Positions 7,859 to 18,190 of a stretch of 64,000 nt of DNA are shown piece after piece. Both the position numbers and the translations under genes were made by a program. The DNA is from Variovorax davisae. GTDB taxonomy: Bacteria; Pseudomonadota; Gammaproteobacteria; Burkholderiales; Burkholderiaceae_C. The DNA is taken from assembly GCF_030316845.1 (NCBI RefSeq), contig NZ_JASZYS010000007.1, forward strand, positions 186,001 through 250,000, written 5' to 3'. The notes beneath the pieces were generated by a model, which had not been told where the DNA came from, did no database searches, and saw only the letters and a program-made list of their open reading frames with translations. The number at the start of each line of letters is the position of its first letter. Positions within the stretch are counted from its first letter, which is position 1.

Positions 7859-8257
7859 ATGATGCCTGATTCCCTCCCAGCACCCCGCCATGTCTTCGTC
7901 TACGGCACCCTGCGCGCAGGCGGCAGCAACGACATCGCACGCTTCTCGCCCGCGCCGCTGCGCATCGCCGACGGCGCGATCGCCGGCACGCTCTACGACC
8001 TGGGTGCCTATCCGGGCGCGGTGCTGGGCGGCGAGGGCAGGGTGCAGGGCGAGATCTACCGCATCACGCCGGCACTGGAAGCGCAGCTGGATGTGCTCGA
8101 AGAGGTCGGGCCCGACGACGGTGGCGAGTACATCAAGCGCGAAGTGCAGCTGCTGGTGGCCGGAGCGCCGCTGGCCTGCCTGGTCTACGAGATCCAGCCC
8201 GAGCGCATCGCCGGACGGGCGCCGATCGCCAGCGGCGACTGGTTCCGGCGCGGCTGA
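7859..8257 (+). CDS. Gamma-glutamylcyclotransferase-fold (AIG2/GGCT-like) protein
   Basis: The 132-residue protein matches the small GGCT fold. It has the phosphate-loop-like strand VFVYGTLRAGG near the N-terminus and the acidic residue region LDVLEEVGPDDGGEYIKRE, where the family places its catalytic glutamate. Family members cleave gamma-glutamylamines or gamma-glutamyl peptides to 5-oxoproline. Which one this acts on is unknown. Two adjacent ATG codons (7859 and 7862) follow GAGGA at a good distance. It is divergent from the EamA transporter with almost no intergenic space. Confidence 0.75.
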   Translation: MMPDSLPAPRHVFVYGTLRAGGSNDIARFSPAPLRIADGAIAGTLYDLGAYPGAVLGGEGRVQGEIYRITPALEAQLDVLEEVGPDDGGEYIKREVQLLVAGAPLACLVYEIQPERIAGRAPIASGDWFRRG

Positions 8258-8338
8258 ATGCACCTGTGCGCACGAGGCTTTCATGCGCGAAAAACTCGCT
8301 TCGCATTGTGAAAACGTCAGGTGCTGCGCTGCAATATT

Positions 8339-8357
8339 TTTTCTCGATACGAGAAAA
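8339..8357. promoter_or_regulatory. Perfect palindrome in the aceA leader (site 1)
   Basis: TTTTCTCG and CGAGAAAA are perfect 8-bp arms around ATA. The site is about 150 nt upstream of the aceA ATG. Related AT-rich half-sites ending GAGAAAA or GTGAAAA occur nearby (about 8312 and 8371), so it may be part of a multi-site operator. No regulator gene is adjacent. Confidence 0.55.
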
Positions 8358-8412
8358 TTAATTTTGCATTGAGAAAAACAGCCGTAAGTCGTTGATTTTG
8401 TTGGTGCAAAAA

Positions 8413-8432
8413 TATGTCTTCTATAAGACATA
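8413..8432. promoter_or_regulatory. Perfect palindrome in the aceA leader (site 2)
   Basis: TATGTCTT and AAGACATA are perfect 8-bp arms around CTAT, 75-94 nt upstream of the aceA start codon. The symmetry and spacing are typical of sites for dimeric helix-turn-helix regulators such as GntR proteins. The identity of the regulator is not visible. The palindrome contains the ATG of an in-frame upstream extension, which argues against that extension being translated. Confidence 0.6.
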
Positions 8433-8506
8433 AGAGTCCGGCACTGGCTTACAGTAAAGCCCAAGACGCGACAGCGCCCACCTCTCAATCAACCCTCGGA
8501 GTGACC

Positions 8507-9838
<1,332 letters not shown>

Positions 9839-9860
9839 GGCCTGACGGTCGCTGAGTGAC

Positions 9861-9892
9861 AGCCCCGCGTGAGCGATCACGCGGGGCTTTTT
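9861..9892 (+). terminator. Rho-independent terminator of aceA
   Basis: A 12-bp stem AGCCCCGCGTGA/TCACGCGGGGCT with a GCGA loop is followed by TTTTT, 22 nt after the aceA stop. The gap from here to the thrS leader (about 180 bp) holds only a likely thrS promoter, with the -10-like TAGAAT at 10017-10022. Confidence 0.92.
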
Positions 9893-10071
9893 CGTGACGG
9901 CGCAAGCCGATGGCGTGCTCCGCGCAGCGAAACAAGGGAGGGGCCCGAAGGGCGGGAAGCCGATCGAGGTCCCGGGCCTGAAAAACGCCGACGCGGCGCG
10001 CTGACGGCGCTGCGGATAGAATCTGCGGCTCCATCTCAGCACCCAACAAGAGCGAGAAAGGCACCCTGGTT

Positions 10072-10134
10072 ATGACACCGCGAACTACACCGCAAGCAAC
10101 GAGCGGTCTTTTCCCCGAAGGAAAAGGCCGGTAG
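10072..10134 (+). CDS. Threonine-rich leader peptide of thrS (20 aa), too short for standard ORF calls
   Basis: The short frame reads [20 protein letters not shown] and ends in TAG. Four of its first ten residues are threonine (ACA, ACT, ACA, ACG), and a purine-rich site (AGAAAGG) lies upstream. It ends 42 nt before a strong terminator that precedes thrS. This is the classical layout of ribosome-mediated attenuation: when charged tRNA-Thr is scarce the ribosome stalls on the Thr codons, an alternative RNA fold forms and thrS is transcribed. The peptide and codons are seen directly; the mechanism is inference by analogy to thrL and the pheST leader. Confidence 0.75.
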   Translation: MTPRTTPQATSGLFPEGKGR

Positions 10135-10176
10135 GCCGCGCACGCTGGAAATTGCTCCAGCCCATGAACCAGAGCC

Positions 10177-10204
10177 AAGCGCGGTCCCAGGACCGCGCTT
10201 TTTT
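10177..10204 (+). terminator. Attenuator terminator in the thrS leader
   Basis: A perfect 11-bp stem AAGCGCGGTCC/GGACCGCGCTT (10177-10187 and 10190-10200) is followed by a run of T to 10204. It ends 22 nt before the thrS ATG, inside the transcription unit. Two smaller hairpins precede it (10108-10126 and 10144-10161). The segment GCGGTC (10103-10108), just behind the Thr codons, could pair with GACCGC of the terminator's 3' arm and so act as an antiterminator. Confidence 0.8.
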
Positions 10205-10226
10205 GTTTCTCGACGAAGGTTTTTCC

Positions 10227-12134
10227 ATGATCCAGATCACGCTTCCCGACAACTCGCAGCGCGAGTTTCCCGGCCCGGTTTCGGTGGCCGACGTTGCCAA
10301 ATCGATCGGCCCCGGGCTGGCCAAGATGACGGTCGCCGGCAAGGTCGACGGCCGGCTGGTCGATGCCAGCGACATCATCGACCACTCGGCGAAGCTGCAG
10401 ATCATCACGCCCAAGGACGACGAGGGCCTGGAAATCATCCGCCACTCGACGGCCCACCTGGTCGGCCACGCGGTGAAGCAGCTCTATCCGACGGCCAAGA
10501 TGGTGATCGGCCCGGTGATCGACGAAGGCTTCTACTACGACATCTCGTACGAGCGCCCGTTCACGCCCGAGGACATGGAGGCGATCGAGAAGCGGATGCG
10601 CGAACTGATCGCGCAGGACTACGACGTGGTGAAGAAGATGACGCCGCGCGACGAGGTGATCGACGTCTTCAAGTCCCGCGGCGAGGACTACAAGCTGCGC
10701 CTGGTCGAGGACATGCCCGACGAGCAGGCGATGGGCCTCTACTACCACCAGGAATACGTCGACATGTGCCGCGGCCCGCACGTGCCGAACACGCGCTTCC
10801 TGAAGGTCTTCAAGCTCACGAAGCTGGCCGGCGCCTACTGGCGCGGCGACGCCAAGAACGAGCAGTTGCAGCGCATCTACGGCACGGCCTGGGCCGACAA
10901 GAAGCAGCTGGACGACTACATCAAGCGGATCGAGGAGGCCGAGAAGCGCGACCACCGCCGGCTCGGCAAGGAACTCGACCTGTTCCACATCGACGAGGCC
11001 GCGCCGGGCCTGGTCTTCTGGCACCCGAAGGGCTGGTCGATCTGGCAGCAGGTCGAGCAGTACATGCGCCGGATCTACCGCGAGACGGGCTACCAGGAGG
11101 TCAAGGGCCCGCAGATCCTCGACAAGAGCCTGTGGGAGAAGACGGGCCACTGGCAGAACTACCGCGAGAACATGTTCACGACGGAGTCCGAGAAGCGCGA
11201 CTACGCCCTGAAGCCGATGAACTGCCCGGGCCACGTGCTGATCTTCAAGTCGGACCTGCGCAGCTACCGCGACCTGCCGCTGCGCTACGGCGAGTTCGGC
11301 CAGTGCCACCGCAACGAGCCGTCCGGCGGCCTGCACGGCATCATGCGCGTGCGCGGCTTCACGCAGGACGACGGCCACGTGTTCTGCACGGAAGACCAGA
11401 TCCTCGAGGAATGCGTGGCCTACACGGCGCAGTTGCTCAAGGTGTATGCCGATTTCGGCTTCACGGACATCCTCTACAAGGTCGCGACGCGGCCCGACAA
11501 CCGCATCGGCTCCGACGAACTGTGGGACAAGGCCGAGAATGCGCTGATGGAGGCGCTGCGCCGCTCGGGCGTGGAATTCGTCATTTCGCCGGGAGAGGGC
11601 GCGTTCTACGGCCCCAAGATCGAGTACACGCTGCGCGACGCGATCGGCCGCCACTGGCAGTGCGGCACGATGCAGGTCGACTTCAACATGGCCGAGCGCC
11701 TGGGCGCCGAGTACGTCACGGAATCCAGCGGCCGCGCCCACCCGGTGATGCTGCACCGCGCGATCGTCGGCAGCCTGGAGCGCTTCATCGGCATGCTGAT
11801 CGAACACCATGCCGGCGCGCTGCCCGCCTGGCTCGCTCCGGTGCAGGTCGCGGTGCTCAATATCAGCGAAAACCAGGCCGATTACGCTGGGGAAGTTGCC
11901 AAAACGCTGCAGAATCAAGGGCTTAGGGTGGCGCTGGATCTGCACAACGAGAAGATTACGTATAAAATACGGAAGCATTCGTTGCAAAAGCTGCCTTACA
12001 TCCTCGTCGTCGGCGACAAGGAAAAGGAAGCAGGTGCCGTCGCAGTGCGCGCCCGGGGCAATCTTGACCTCGGTGCCATGTCGGTGGAAGCGTTCTCCCA
12101 AAAGATCGCCCACGACATCCAACACAAGCTTTGA
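10227..12134 (+). CDS. thrS: Threonyl-tRNA synthetase
   Basis: ThrRS charges tRNA-Thr in the cytoplasm. The 635-residue protein shows the full architecture: N-terminal TGS domain ([13 protein letters not shown] to about residue 62), editing/SAD domain with [16 protein letters not shown] and the distal [14 protein letters not shown], the class II catalytic core (motif 2 [19 protein letters not shown], motif 3 near [15 protein letters not shown]), and the C-terminal anticodon-binding domain. ATG 10227 has GAAGG upstream and lies just behind the attenuator. It heads the thrS-infC-rpmI-rplT-pheS-pheT-ihfA block, conserved across proteobacteria. Confidence 0.98.
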   Translation: MIQITLPDNSQREFPGPVSVADVAKSIGPGLAKMTVAGKVDGRLVDASDIIDHSAKLQIITPKDDEGLEIIRHSTAHLVGHAVKQLYPTAKMVIGPVIDEGFYYDISYERPFTPEDMEAIEKRMRELIAQDYDVVKKMTPRDEVIDVFKSRGEDYKLRLVEDMPDEQAMGLYYHQEYVDMCRGPHVPNTRFLKVFKLTKLAGAYWRGDAKNEQLQRIYGTAWADKKQLDDYIKRIEEAEKRDHRRLGKELDLFHIDEAAPGLVFWHPKGWSIWQQVEQYMRRIYRETGYQEVKGPQILDKSLWEKTGHWQNYRENMFTTESEKRDYALKPMNCPGHVLIFKSDLRSYRDLPLRYGEFGQCHRNEPSGGLHGIMRVRGFTQDDGHVFCTEDQILEECVAYTAQLLKVYADFGFTDILYKVATRPDNRIGSDELWDKAENALMEALRRSGVEFVISPGEGAFYGPKIEYTLRDAIGRHWQCGTMQVDFNMAERLGAEYVTESSGRAHPVMLHRAIVGSLERFIGMLIEHHAGALPAWLAPVQVAVLNISENQADYAGEVAKTLQNQGLRVALDLHNEKITYKIRKHSLQKLPYILVVGDKEKEAGAVAVRARGNLDLGAMSVEAFSQKIAHDIQHKL

Positions 12135-12241
12135 ATTTGAACGAGTTCAAGGGCTGATTTTGTGATCAGGGGGCTTGTGGGCGCGGACTTTGAAGGCAAT
12201 CGCTACATTTTTTGTAGCATATTGTTTGAAGGATTCTGACC

Positions 12242-12856
12242 ATCGCTACTGCATTCCGCGACCGCCGCCACCGCGAGGAACGCCAACACCGCCTGAACCG
12301 GGAAATCATGGCCCCGGAAGTCCGCCTGATCGGGCCCGAGAACGAGCCATTGGGTGTAGTGAGTCTTGCCGAGGCCCTGCGCCTGGCTGGTGAACAAGAC
12401 GTCGACCTGGTCGAAGTCGTCGCGGCAGCCAACCCGCCCGTCTGTCGGCTGATCGAGTACGGCAAGTTCAAGTACCACGAGCAGAAGAAGGCGGCCGAGG
12501 CGAAGTCGAAGCAGAAGGTCATCGAGGTCAAGGAAATCAAGTTCCGGCCCGGTACCGACGATGGTGACTACAACATCAAGATGCGCAACATCCGGCGCTT
12601 TCTTGAGGATGGTGACAAGTGCAAGATCACGCTGCGGTTCCGCGGTCGTGAAATCACCCACCAGGAGCTCGGCCTGGCGCTGTTGCAGCGCATTCGCGAC
12701 GAGCTCGCCGACCTGATCGTCGTCGAGCAGTTCCCGAAGCTCGAAGGCCGGCAGATGATCATGATGATCGCGCCGGGCCGCAAGAAGGCGGGCGGGGCGG
12801 CCAAGCCGGCCGCCGATGCAGCGGCAGCGCCGACGGCGGCGCCCGCGGCAGCCTGA
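12242..12856 (+). CDS. infC: Translation initiation factor IF-3, rare ATC start codon
   Basis: IF-3 keeps ribosomal subunits apart and proofreads start codons. The conserved N-terminus reads [20 protein letters not shown], then [11 protein letters not shown], so translation starts at ATC 12242, with AAGGA 8 nt upstream. The ATG at 12308 (residue 23) would delete conserved sequence. A non-AUG start is the known device by which IF-3 represses its own synthesis. The N-domain, linker helix ([14 protein letters not shown]) and C-domain are all present. Beyond the usual end there is a tail of about 25 Ala/Pro/Lys residues ([21 protein letters not shown]), typical of GC-rich betaproteobacteria. A small GCTACA/TGTAGC hairpin lies at 12202-12218. 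Confidence 0.96.
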   Translation: MATAFRDRRHREERQHRLNREIMAPEVRLIGPENEPLGVVSLAEALRLAGEQDVDLVEVVAAANPPVCRLIEYGKFKYHEQKKAAEAKSKQKVIEVKEIKFRPGTDDGDYNIKMRNIRRFLEDGDKCKITLRFRGREITHQELGLALLQRIRDELADLIVVEQFPKLEGRQMIMMIAPGRKKAGGAAKPAADAAAAPTAAPAAA

Positions 12857-13007
12857 GTCCGGCGCGAGCCGGCAAGTTGTTGCAAGGATTTCGCTGTGGC
12901 CTTCGCCTTCGGGTGACGGCGGCGGCGGGATGAAGAAGTGTCTCGGGGCCAACAAGCCCGTGGATTTTCCGCGGCGCCTCACGAGCACAAACTAAAGGAG
13001 CATTCAC

Positions 13008-13211
13008 ATGCCCAAAATGAAGACCAAGAGCAGCGCGAAAAAACGTTTCCGCGTTCGTCCCGGTGGCACCGTCAAGCGCGGTCAAGCCTTCAAGCGTCAC
13101 ATCCTGACCAAGAAGACCACCAAGAACAAGCGCCACCTGCGCGGTGCCACGGCAGTTCACGAGACCAACATGGTTTCGATGGCCGCCATGTTGCCCGGTA
13201 GCGGCATTTAA
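13008..13211 (+). CDS. rpmI: 50S ribosomal protein L35
   Basis: The 67-residue basic protein begins [15 protein letters not shown] and continues with the [18 protein letters not shown] core that marks L35. AAAGGAG lies just upstream. It follows infC after 151 bp; that spacer includes the region where, in E. coli, L20 represses rpmI, but I cannot verify such a fold here. It precedes rplT by 24 nt in the same operon. Confidence 0.98.
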   Translation: MPKMKTKSSAKKRFRVRPGGTVKRGQAFKRHILTKKTTKNKRHLRGATAVHETNMVSMAAMLPGSGI

Positions 13212-13235
13212 TCCAGACGAACAAGGAGTACACAC

Positions 13236-13595
13236 ATGCCTCGCGTCAAACGTGGTGTAACGGCTCGCGCCCGCCACAAGAAGGTTCTCGCACTCGCCAA
13301 GGGTTTCCGCGGTCGCCGCGGCAATGTCTTCCGCATCGCCAAGCAGGCGGTGATGAAGGCAGGCCAATATGCCTACCGTGACCGCCGCACCAAGAAGCGC
13401 GTGTTCCGTCAACTGTGGATCGCGCGTATCAACGCCGCCTCGCGTGAACTGGGCCTGACCTACAGCCAGTTCGCCAACGGCATCCGCAAGGCGGGCATCG
13501 AGATCGACCGCAAGATGCTGGCCGATATCGCCGTGCACGACAAGGCCGCTTTTGCCGGCATCGTGGAGCAGGTCAAGGCCAAGCTGGCTGCTTGA
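13236..13595 (+). CDS. rplT: 50S ribosomal protein L20
   Basis: The 119-residue protein has the standard L20 length and sequence: [20 protein letters not shown], then [20 protein letters not shown], and the C-terminal [20 protein letters not shown]20 is an early assembly protein of the 50S subunit and in many bacteria represses its own operon. AAGGAG precedes the start. A terminator-like hairpin lies 49 nt after the stop, ahead of pheS. Confidence 0.98.
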
Positions 13596-13643
13596 TCCTG
13601 CACAGCAGAGCGCCGTCTCCGGATGGCGATCTGCGCCCACGTG

Positions 13644-13679
13644 AAGGGCTGGCGCTTGAAAGGGCTCCAGCCCTTTTTT
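13644..13679 (+). terminator. Terminator with two alternative stems between rplT and pheS
   Basis: The 3' arm AGCCCTT followed by TTTT can pair either with AAAGGGCT at 13659-13666 (tight loop) or with AAGGGCTGG at 13644-13652 (larger loop, pairing with CCAGCCCTT). It probably trims read-through from the ribosomal genes into pheST, leaving partial expression. The two exclusive pairings would allow regulation, but I found no Phe-rich leader in the right place. Confidence 0.7.
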
Positions 13680-13729
13680 CATCCTGCGGCGGCCCTCGCA
13701 TTTCTTTTTTGATCTCGAAGAATTTCTCC

Positions 13730-14806
13730 ATGAACGAGCTGGACTCCCTGGTCGACACCGCCCGCGCCGCCTTCGCCGAAGCGAAGGCCCCGGCCGAACT
13801 CGAGAACGCGAAGGCGCTGTTTCTCGGCAAGGCCGGCCGCATCACCGAGCTGATGAAGGGCATGGCCGCACTCAGCGTCGACGAGAAGAAGTCGCGCGGC
13901 GCAGCCATCAACGTCGCCAAGCAGGCCATCGAGGCCGCGCTGACCGCGCGCCGCCAGCAGCTGGCCGATGACGAGCTCGCGGTGCAGCTGCGGGCCGAGG
14001 CGCTCGACGTCAGCCTGCCCGGCCGCCGCCGCGTGGGCGGCGGGCTGCACCCGGTGAGCCGCACGCTGGAGCGCATCGAGGCGATCTTCTCGAGCATGGG
14101 CTTCGACGTCGCCGACGGCCCCGAGGTCGAGAGCGACTGGCACAGCTTCACCTCGCTCAACAACCCGCCGAACCATCCGGCACGCTCGATGCAGGACACC
14201 TTCTACGTCGACATCGATGGCGAGGACGGCATCCCCTACAACCTGCGTCCGCACACCAGCCCGATGCAGGTGCGCTACGCGAACCAGCACGTCAAGAAGT
14301 ACGCGGCGCAGTTCGAGGCCGCCGCCGCCGACACCACCGGCACGGTCAAGGCGCCCGAGATCCGCGTGATCGCGCCGGGCCGCACCTACCGGGTCGACAG
14401 CGACGCCACCCACTCGCCGATGTTCCACCAGTGCGAAGGCCTGTGGCTGGGCGAGAACGTGAGCTTCAAGGACCTGAAGGTCGTGTTCACCGATTTCTGC
14501 CGCACCTTCTTCGAGAGCGACGACCTGGTGCTGCGCTTCCGTCCGAGCTTCTTTCCCTTCACCGAGCCGAGCGCCGAGATCGACATCCAGTTCCAGAGCG
14601 GCCCGCTGGCCGGCCGCTGGCTGGAGGTCGCGGGTTCGGGCCAGGTGCATCCGAACGTGGTGCGCAACATGGGGCTGGACCCCGAGCGCTACATCGGCTT
14701 CGCCTTCGGCATGGGGCCGGACCGGCTCACCATGCTGCGCTACGGGGTCAACGACCTGCGCCTGTTCTTCGACGGCGACCTGCGCTTCCTGAGCCAATTC
14801 CAGTAA
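13730..14806 (+). CDS. pheS: Phenylalanyl-tRNA synthetase alpha subunit
   Basis: PheS forms the catalytic half of the alpha2beta2 PheRS. The 358-residue protein has the N-terminal coiled-coil arm (residues 1-90, [20 protein letters not shown] on) that contacts tRNA. The class II core follows, including the H-S-F-T-S and [16 protein letters not shown] regions and the motif 3 stretch [20 protein letters not shown] 13730 restores the usual N-terminus (MNELDSLV); the frame is open upstream but crosses the terminator. pheT follows after 20 nt. Confidence 0.97.
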   Translation: MNELDSLVDTARAAFAEAKAPAELENAKALFLGKAGRITELMKGMAALSVDEKKSRGAAINVAKQAIEAALTARRQQLADDELAVQLRAEALDVSLPGRRRVGGGLHPVSRTLERIEAIFSSMGFDVADGPEVESDWHSFTSLNNPPNHPARSMQDTFYVDIDGEDGIPYNLRPHTSPMQVRYANQHVKKYAAQFEAAAADTTGTVKAPEIRVIAPGRTYRVDSDATHSPMFHQCEGLWLGENVSFKDLKVVFTDFCRTFFESDDLVLRFRPSFFPFTEPSAEIDIQFQSGPLAGRWLEVAGSGQVHPNVVRNMGLDPERYIGFAFGMGPDRLTMLRYGVNDLRLFFDGDLRFLSQFQ

Positions 14807-14826
14807 ACAACGACGAGTACGACGAG

Positions 14827-17259
14827 ATGCAATTCCCCGAGTCCTGGCTGCGCGAATTCTGCGACCCGCAGCTCAGCAGCGAAGCCCTGGCCGAGACGCT
14901 CACGATGGGCGGTTTCGAGGTCGAGGAGCGGCGGCCGGTGGCGCCGCCGTTCAGCAAGATCGTGGTCGGCGAGATCAAGGAAGCCGTCCAGCACCCGAAC
15001 GCCGATCGCCTGCGCGTGTGCCAGGTCGATGCCGGGCAGGGCGCCTTGCTCAACATCGTCTGCGGCGCGCCGAATGCGCGCGTCGGCATCAAGGTGCCGC
15101 TGGCGCTGGTCGGCGCCGAACTGCCGCCCGGCGAGGACGGCAAGCCCTTCCTGATCAAGCTCGGCAAGCTGCGCGGCGTCGAGAGCCAGGGCATGCTGTG
15201 CTCGGCGCGCGAGCTCCAGCTCAGCGACGACCATGGCGGCCTGCTCGAACTGGCCGCCGATGCGCCGATCGGCGCCGACATTCGCGAGGTGCTGAAGCTC
15301 GACGATGCGCTGCTGACCCTCAAGCTGACGCCGAACCTGGCGCATGGCCTGAGCGTCTACGGCATCGCGCGCGAACTCGCGGCGCTGACCGGTGCGCCGC
15401 TGAAGAAGCCCGCGATCGCGCCGTCGGCGGTCGGCTCCACCGACAAGCTGGCGGTCCGGGTCGAAGCGCCCGAGCTGTGCGGACGCTTCTCCGGGCGCAT
15501 CGTGCGCGGGGTCGACACGAAGGTCGCGACGCCGGCCTGGATGGTCGAGCGGCTGGCGCGCTGCGGCCAGCGCAGCGTGACGCCGCTGGTCGACATCTCG
15601 AACTACGTGATGTTCGAGTACGGCCAGCCGAGCCACATCTTCGACCTCGACAAGATCCATGGCGGGCTCACGGTGCGCTGGGGCCGGCCGGGCGAACAGC
15701 TCAAGCTGCTCAACGGCAACACCGTCACCGTCGACGAGAAGGTCGGCGTGATCGCCGACGAGCGCGAGGTCGAGTCGCTGGCCGGCATCATGGGCGGCGA
15801 CGCCACCGCGGTCTCGGACGACACCCGCAATATCTACATCGAGGCCGCCTTCTGGTGGCCCGAGAGCATCCAGGGCCGCTCGCGCCGCTTCAATTTCTCG
15901 ACCGATGCGGGGCATCGCTTCGAGCGCGGCGTGGACCCGAGCCGCACCGTCGAGATCATCGAGCGCATCACGCAGCTGGTGACCGAGATCTGCGGCGGCG
16001 TGGCCGGCGCGATGGACGACCAGACCCTGCGCCTGCCCGAGGCCCGGCCCGTGACCCTGCGCGTGGCGCGCGCGGCGCGCGTGATCGGCATGCCGCTCAC
16101 GCAGGCCCAGTGCGCCGATGCTTTGCGCCGGCTCGCGCTGCCGGTGGTGGAGGGCGAGGGCACGCTGGTGGTCACGCCGCCGCCGCATCGCTTCGACCTG
16201 CTGATCGAGGAAGACCTGATCGAGGAAGTGGCCCGCCTGGTCGGCTACCAGAACCTGCCGACCACGCCGCCGCTGGCCCCGATCACCGCGCGCGTCCCGC
16301 CGGAGGCCGAACGCAGCCGCTTCTCGCTGCGCCATCGGGTGGCCGCGCTGGGCTACCAGGAGACCATCAACTTCAGCTTCGTCGAAGCGCATTGGGAGCA
16401 GGACCTGGCCGGCAACGCCGACCCGATCAAGCTGCTGAACCCGATCGCCAGCCAGATGAGCGTCATGCGTTCGTCGCTGCTCGGCTCGCTGCTGCAGGTG
16501 CTGAAGTTCAACCTCGACCGCAAGGCGACGCAGGTGCGGGTGTTCGAGCTCGGCCGCGTGTTCCTGCGCGACGCTTCGGTCGTCACCACTGACAGCACCG
16601 TCAAGGGCGTCCACCAGCCGATGCGGCTGGCCGGCCTGGCCTGGGGCGATGCGGCCGAGGGCCGCTGGGAAGGCAAGGCCGGACGGGTCGACTTCTTCGA
16701 CATCAAGGGCGACGTCGAGGCCTTGCTGGCGCCCCGCGTGCCGACCTTCGAGCCGACCGAACACCCGGCGCTGCATCCGGGGCGGGCGGCGCGCGTGCTG
16801 CTCGACGGCCGCGAGATCGGCGTCGTCGGCGAACTGCATCCGCGCTGGCGCCAGAAGTGGGACTTCGCCCAGGCGCCGATCCTGTTCGAGCTGGCGCTCG
16901 ATGCGGTGAGCGCGCGCCCGGTGCCGGTGGCGCAGCCGGTGCCCAAGCAGCAGCCGGTGGAGCGCGACCTTGCGCTGGTGGTGGCCGAGGCGGTCACGCA
17001 CGACGCGCTGATGGGTGCGATCCGGGCCGCCTCGGACGCCAGCCTGCTGCGCGATCTGGCGCTGTTCGACATTTACCGCCCGACGGTCGGCCGCGACGGC
17101 GCGGTGGCGGGCGGCGGCCTGGCGGCGGGCGAGAAGAGCATGGCCGTGCGGCTCGGCTTCAACAGCGACAGCGCGCTGACCGACGAACAGGTCGAAGCGG
17201 CGGTGCGCAAGATCATCGATCAACTCGGCGCCCGGCTCGGCGCCCGACTGCGGGTATGA
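14827..17259 (+). CDS. pheT: Phenylalanyl-tRNA synthetase beta subunit
   Basis: The 810-residue beta subunit has the expected order: N-terminal MQFPESWLREFCD, an EMAP/OB-type tRNA-binding domain (KIVVGEIKEAVQHPNADRLR ... CGAPNARVG), B3/B4 editing domain (LVDISNYVMFEYGQPSHIFD), B5 domain, catalytic-like core (FRHRVAALGYQETINFSFV) and the C-terminal ferredoxin-fold anticodon-binding domain (VPKQQPVERDLALVVAE). Its TGA overlaps the ihfA start as ATGA, so the two are translationally coupled. Confidence 0.97.
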   Translation: MQFPESWLREFCDPQLSSEALAETLTMGGFEVEERRPVAPPFSKIVVGEIKEAVQHPNADRLRVCQVDAGQGALLNIVCGAPNARVGIKVPLALVGAELPPGEDGKPFLIKLGKLRGVESQGMLCSARELQLSDDHGGLLELAADAPIGADIREVLKLDDALLTLKLTPNLAHGLSVYGIARELAALTGAPLKKPAIAPSAVGSTDKLAVRVEAPELCGRFSGRIVRGVDTKVATPAWMVERLARCGQRSVTPLVDISNYVMFEYGQPSHIFDLDKIHGGLTVRWGRPGEQLKLLNGNTVTVDEKVGVIADEREVESLAGIMGGDATAVSDDTRNIYIEAAFWWPESIQGRSRRFNFSTDAGHRFERGVDPSRTVEIIERITQLVTEICGGVAGAMDDQTLRLPEARPVTLRVARAARVIGMPLTQAQCADALRRLALPVVEGEGTLVVTPPPHRFDLLIEEDLIEEVARLVGYQNLPTTPPLAPITARVPPEAERSRFSLRHRVAALGYQETINFSFVEAHWEQDLAGNADPIKLLNPIASQMSVMRSSLLGSLLQVLKFNLDRKATQVRVFELGRVFLRDASVVTTDSTVKGVHQPMRLAGLAWGDAAEGRWEGKAGRVDFFDIKGDVEALLAPRVPTFEPTEHPALHPGRAARVLLDGREIGVVGELHPRWRQKWDFAQAPILFELALDAVSARPVPVAQPVPKQQPVERDLALVVAEAVTHDALMGAIRAASDASLLRDLALFDIYRPTVGRDGAVAGGGLAAGEKSMAVRLGFNSDSALTDEQVEAAVRKIIDQLGARLGARLRV

Positions 17260-17627
17260 ACGCCATGGATTTCACGCTCGAAGCCCTTGAAACGCCGGCG
17301 CTCACCAAGGCGCACCTGGCCGACCTGCTGTTCGAGCAGATCGGCCTGAACAAGCGCGAGTCCAAGGACATGGTGGAAGCCTTCTTCGACCTGATCGCCG
17401 GCAGCCTGATCGAAGGCACCGACGTCAAGATCTCGGGCTTCGGCAATTTCCAGATCCGCGTCAAGGCGCCGCGGCCGGGGCGCAATCCGCGCACCGGCGA
17501 GGCCATACCGATCGGCGAGCGGCGCGTGGCGACCTTCCACGCCAGCGCCAAGCTGAAGGAACAAATCCACGGAAGCATCGACGCCGCGGCGCCGCAAGAG
17601 GTCGAATGGAGCGTGGGCGCCGAATAA
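17256..17627 (+). CDS. ihfA: Integration host factor alpha subunit
   Basis: IHF-alpha pairs with IHF-beta to bend DNA sharply at specific sites, helping sigma-54 promoters, replication and recombination. The 123-residue protein shows the HU/IHF fold: TKAHLADLLFEQIGLNKRES, DLIAGSLIEGTDVKISGFG, and the beta-arm signature GRNPRTGE with the arm proline. The first ATG overlaps the pheT stop; a second ATG lies at 17265. The C-terminal extension after residue 105 (SIDAAAPQEVEWSVGAE) is longer than in E. coli. Position behind pheT is conserved in proteobacteria. Confidence 0.97.
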   Translation: MNAMDFTLEALETPALTKAHLADLLFEQIGLNKRESKDMVEAFFDLIAGSLIEGTDVKISGFGNFQIRVKAPRPGRNPRTGEAIPIGERRVATFHASAKLKEQIHGSIDAAAPQEVEWSVGAE

Positions 17628-17690
17628 CGTTGGTGCTCCGCGCGCCGGTGGAGTAACCTATGAGGTTTCGCTCGCACTGTCTTGATTTCA

Positions 17691-18164
17691 ATGGAGAAAA
17701 CACTCCCGCCGATCCCCGTCAAACGCTACTTCACGATCGGTGAGGTGGGCGAGTTGTGCGGCGTCAAGCCGCACGTGCTGCGCTATTGGGAGCAGGAGTT
17801 CACGCAGCTTCGCCCGATGAAGCGGCGCGGCAACCGGCGCTACTACCAGCACCACGAGGTGCTCATGATCCGCCGCATCCGCGACCTGCTCTACGACCAG
17901 GGCTTCACCATCAGCGGCGCGCGCAACAAGCTGCAGGAACTGGTCCAGACCGAGCGCGACCGGCGCCGCGCCGGCGAGGTTCCGCTCGAGGGCATGGAGG
18001 CGATCGAGATCGACCAGGAGGAGTTCGATGCCGCCGTGCAGGACGGCATCGAGCCGCCGCCCGAGGGCGCCGAAGCGCCCGGGCGGGCCATCGATCTGTC
18101 GCAATTGCTCTACTTGCGGCGCGAACTGAATGAAATTCGTGAGCTGCTCGGTACGAGTCACTGA
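17691..18164 (+). CDS. MerR-family transcriptional regulator
   Basis: The 157-residue protein has an N-terminal MerR winged helix (YFTIGEVGELCGVKPHVLRY, then WEQEF) and the RRYYQHHEVLMIRRIRDLLY helix. The dimerisation coiled coil leads into an acidic middle part and a C-terminal helix. It lacks the cysteine pattern of metal-sensing MerR proteins. This is the orphan MerR gene commonly found right after ihfA and before a tRNA-Pro gene in gamma- and betaproteobacteria; its targets are little known. ATG 17691 is preferred over the TTG at 17682. Confidence 0.9.
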   Translation: MEKTLPPIPVKRYFTIGEVGELCGVKPHVLRYWEQEFTQLRPMKRRGNRRYYQHHEVLMIRRIRDLLYDQGFTISGARNKLQELVQTERDRRRAGEVPLEGMEAIEIDQEEFDAAVQDGIEPPPEGAEAPGRAIDLSQLLYLRRELNEIRELLGTSH

Positions 18165-18175
18165 TTTCGCGCGGC

Positions 18176-18181
18176 TATAAT
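18176..18181 (+). promoter_or_regulatory. -10 box of the tRNA-Pro gene
   Basis: A perfect TATAAT lies 9 nt upstream of the tRNA 5' end, just after the merR stop. The -35 region is weak, falling around 18152-18158 inside the end of merR. Confidence 0.65.
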
Positions 18182-18190
18182 CGAGAGCTT

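Noticed and set aside
8414-8506. 31-codon N-terminal extension of isocitrate lyase
   Set aside because: It starts inside a perfect palindrome, lacks a ribosome site and is not part of the family. ATG 8507 has CGGAG upstream.
10152-10226. Upstream in-frame start of thrS
   Set aside because: It would translate through the terminator stem; the TGS domain begins at ATG 10227.
13623-13712. 29-aa leader-like peptide with four Phe codons before pheS
   Set aside because: The Phe codons fall in the terminator T-run and after it, so a stalled ribosome could not affect the hairpin. Classical attenuation is not supported.
14740-17223. 827-codon minus-strand frame opposite pheT
   Set aside because: Shadow of a firmly identified gene with no recognisable domain of its own.
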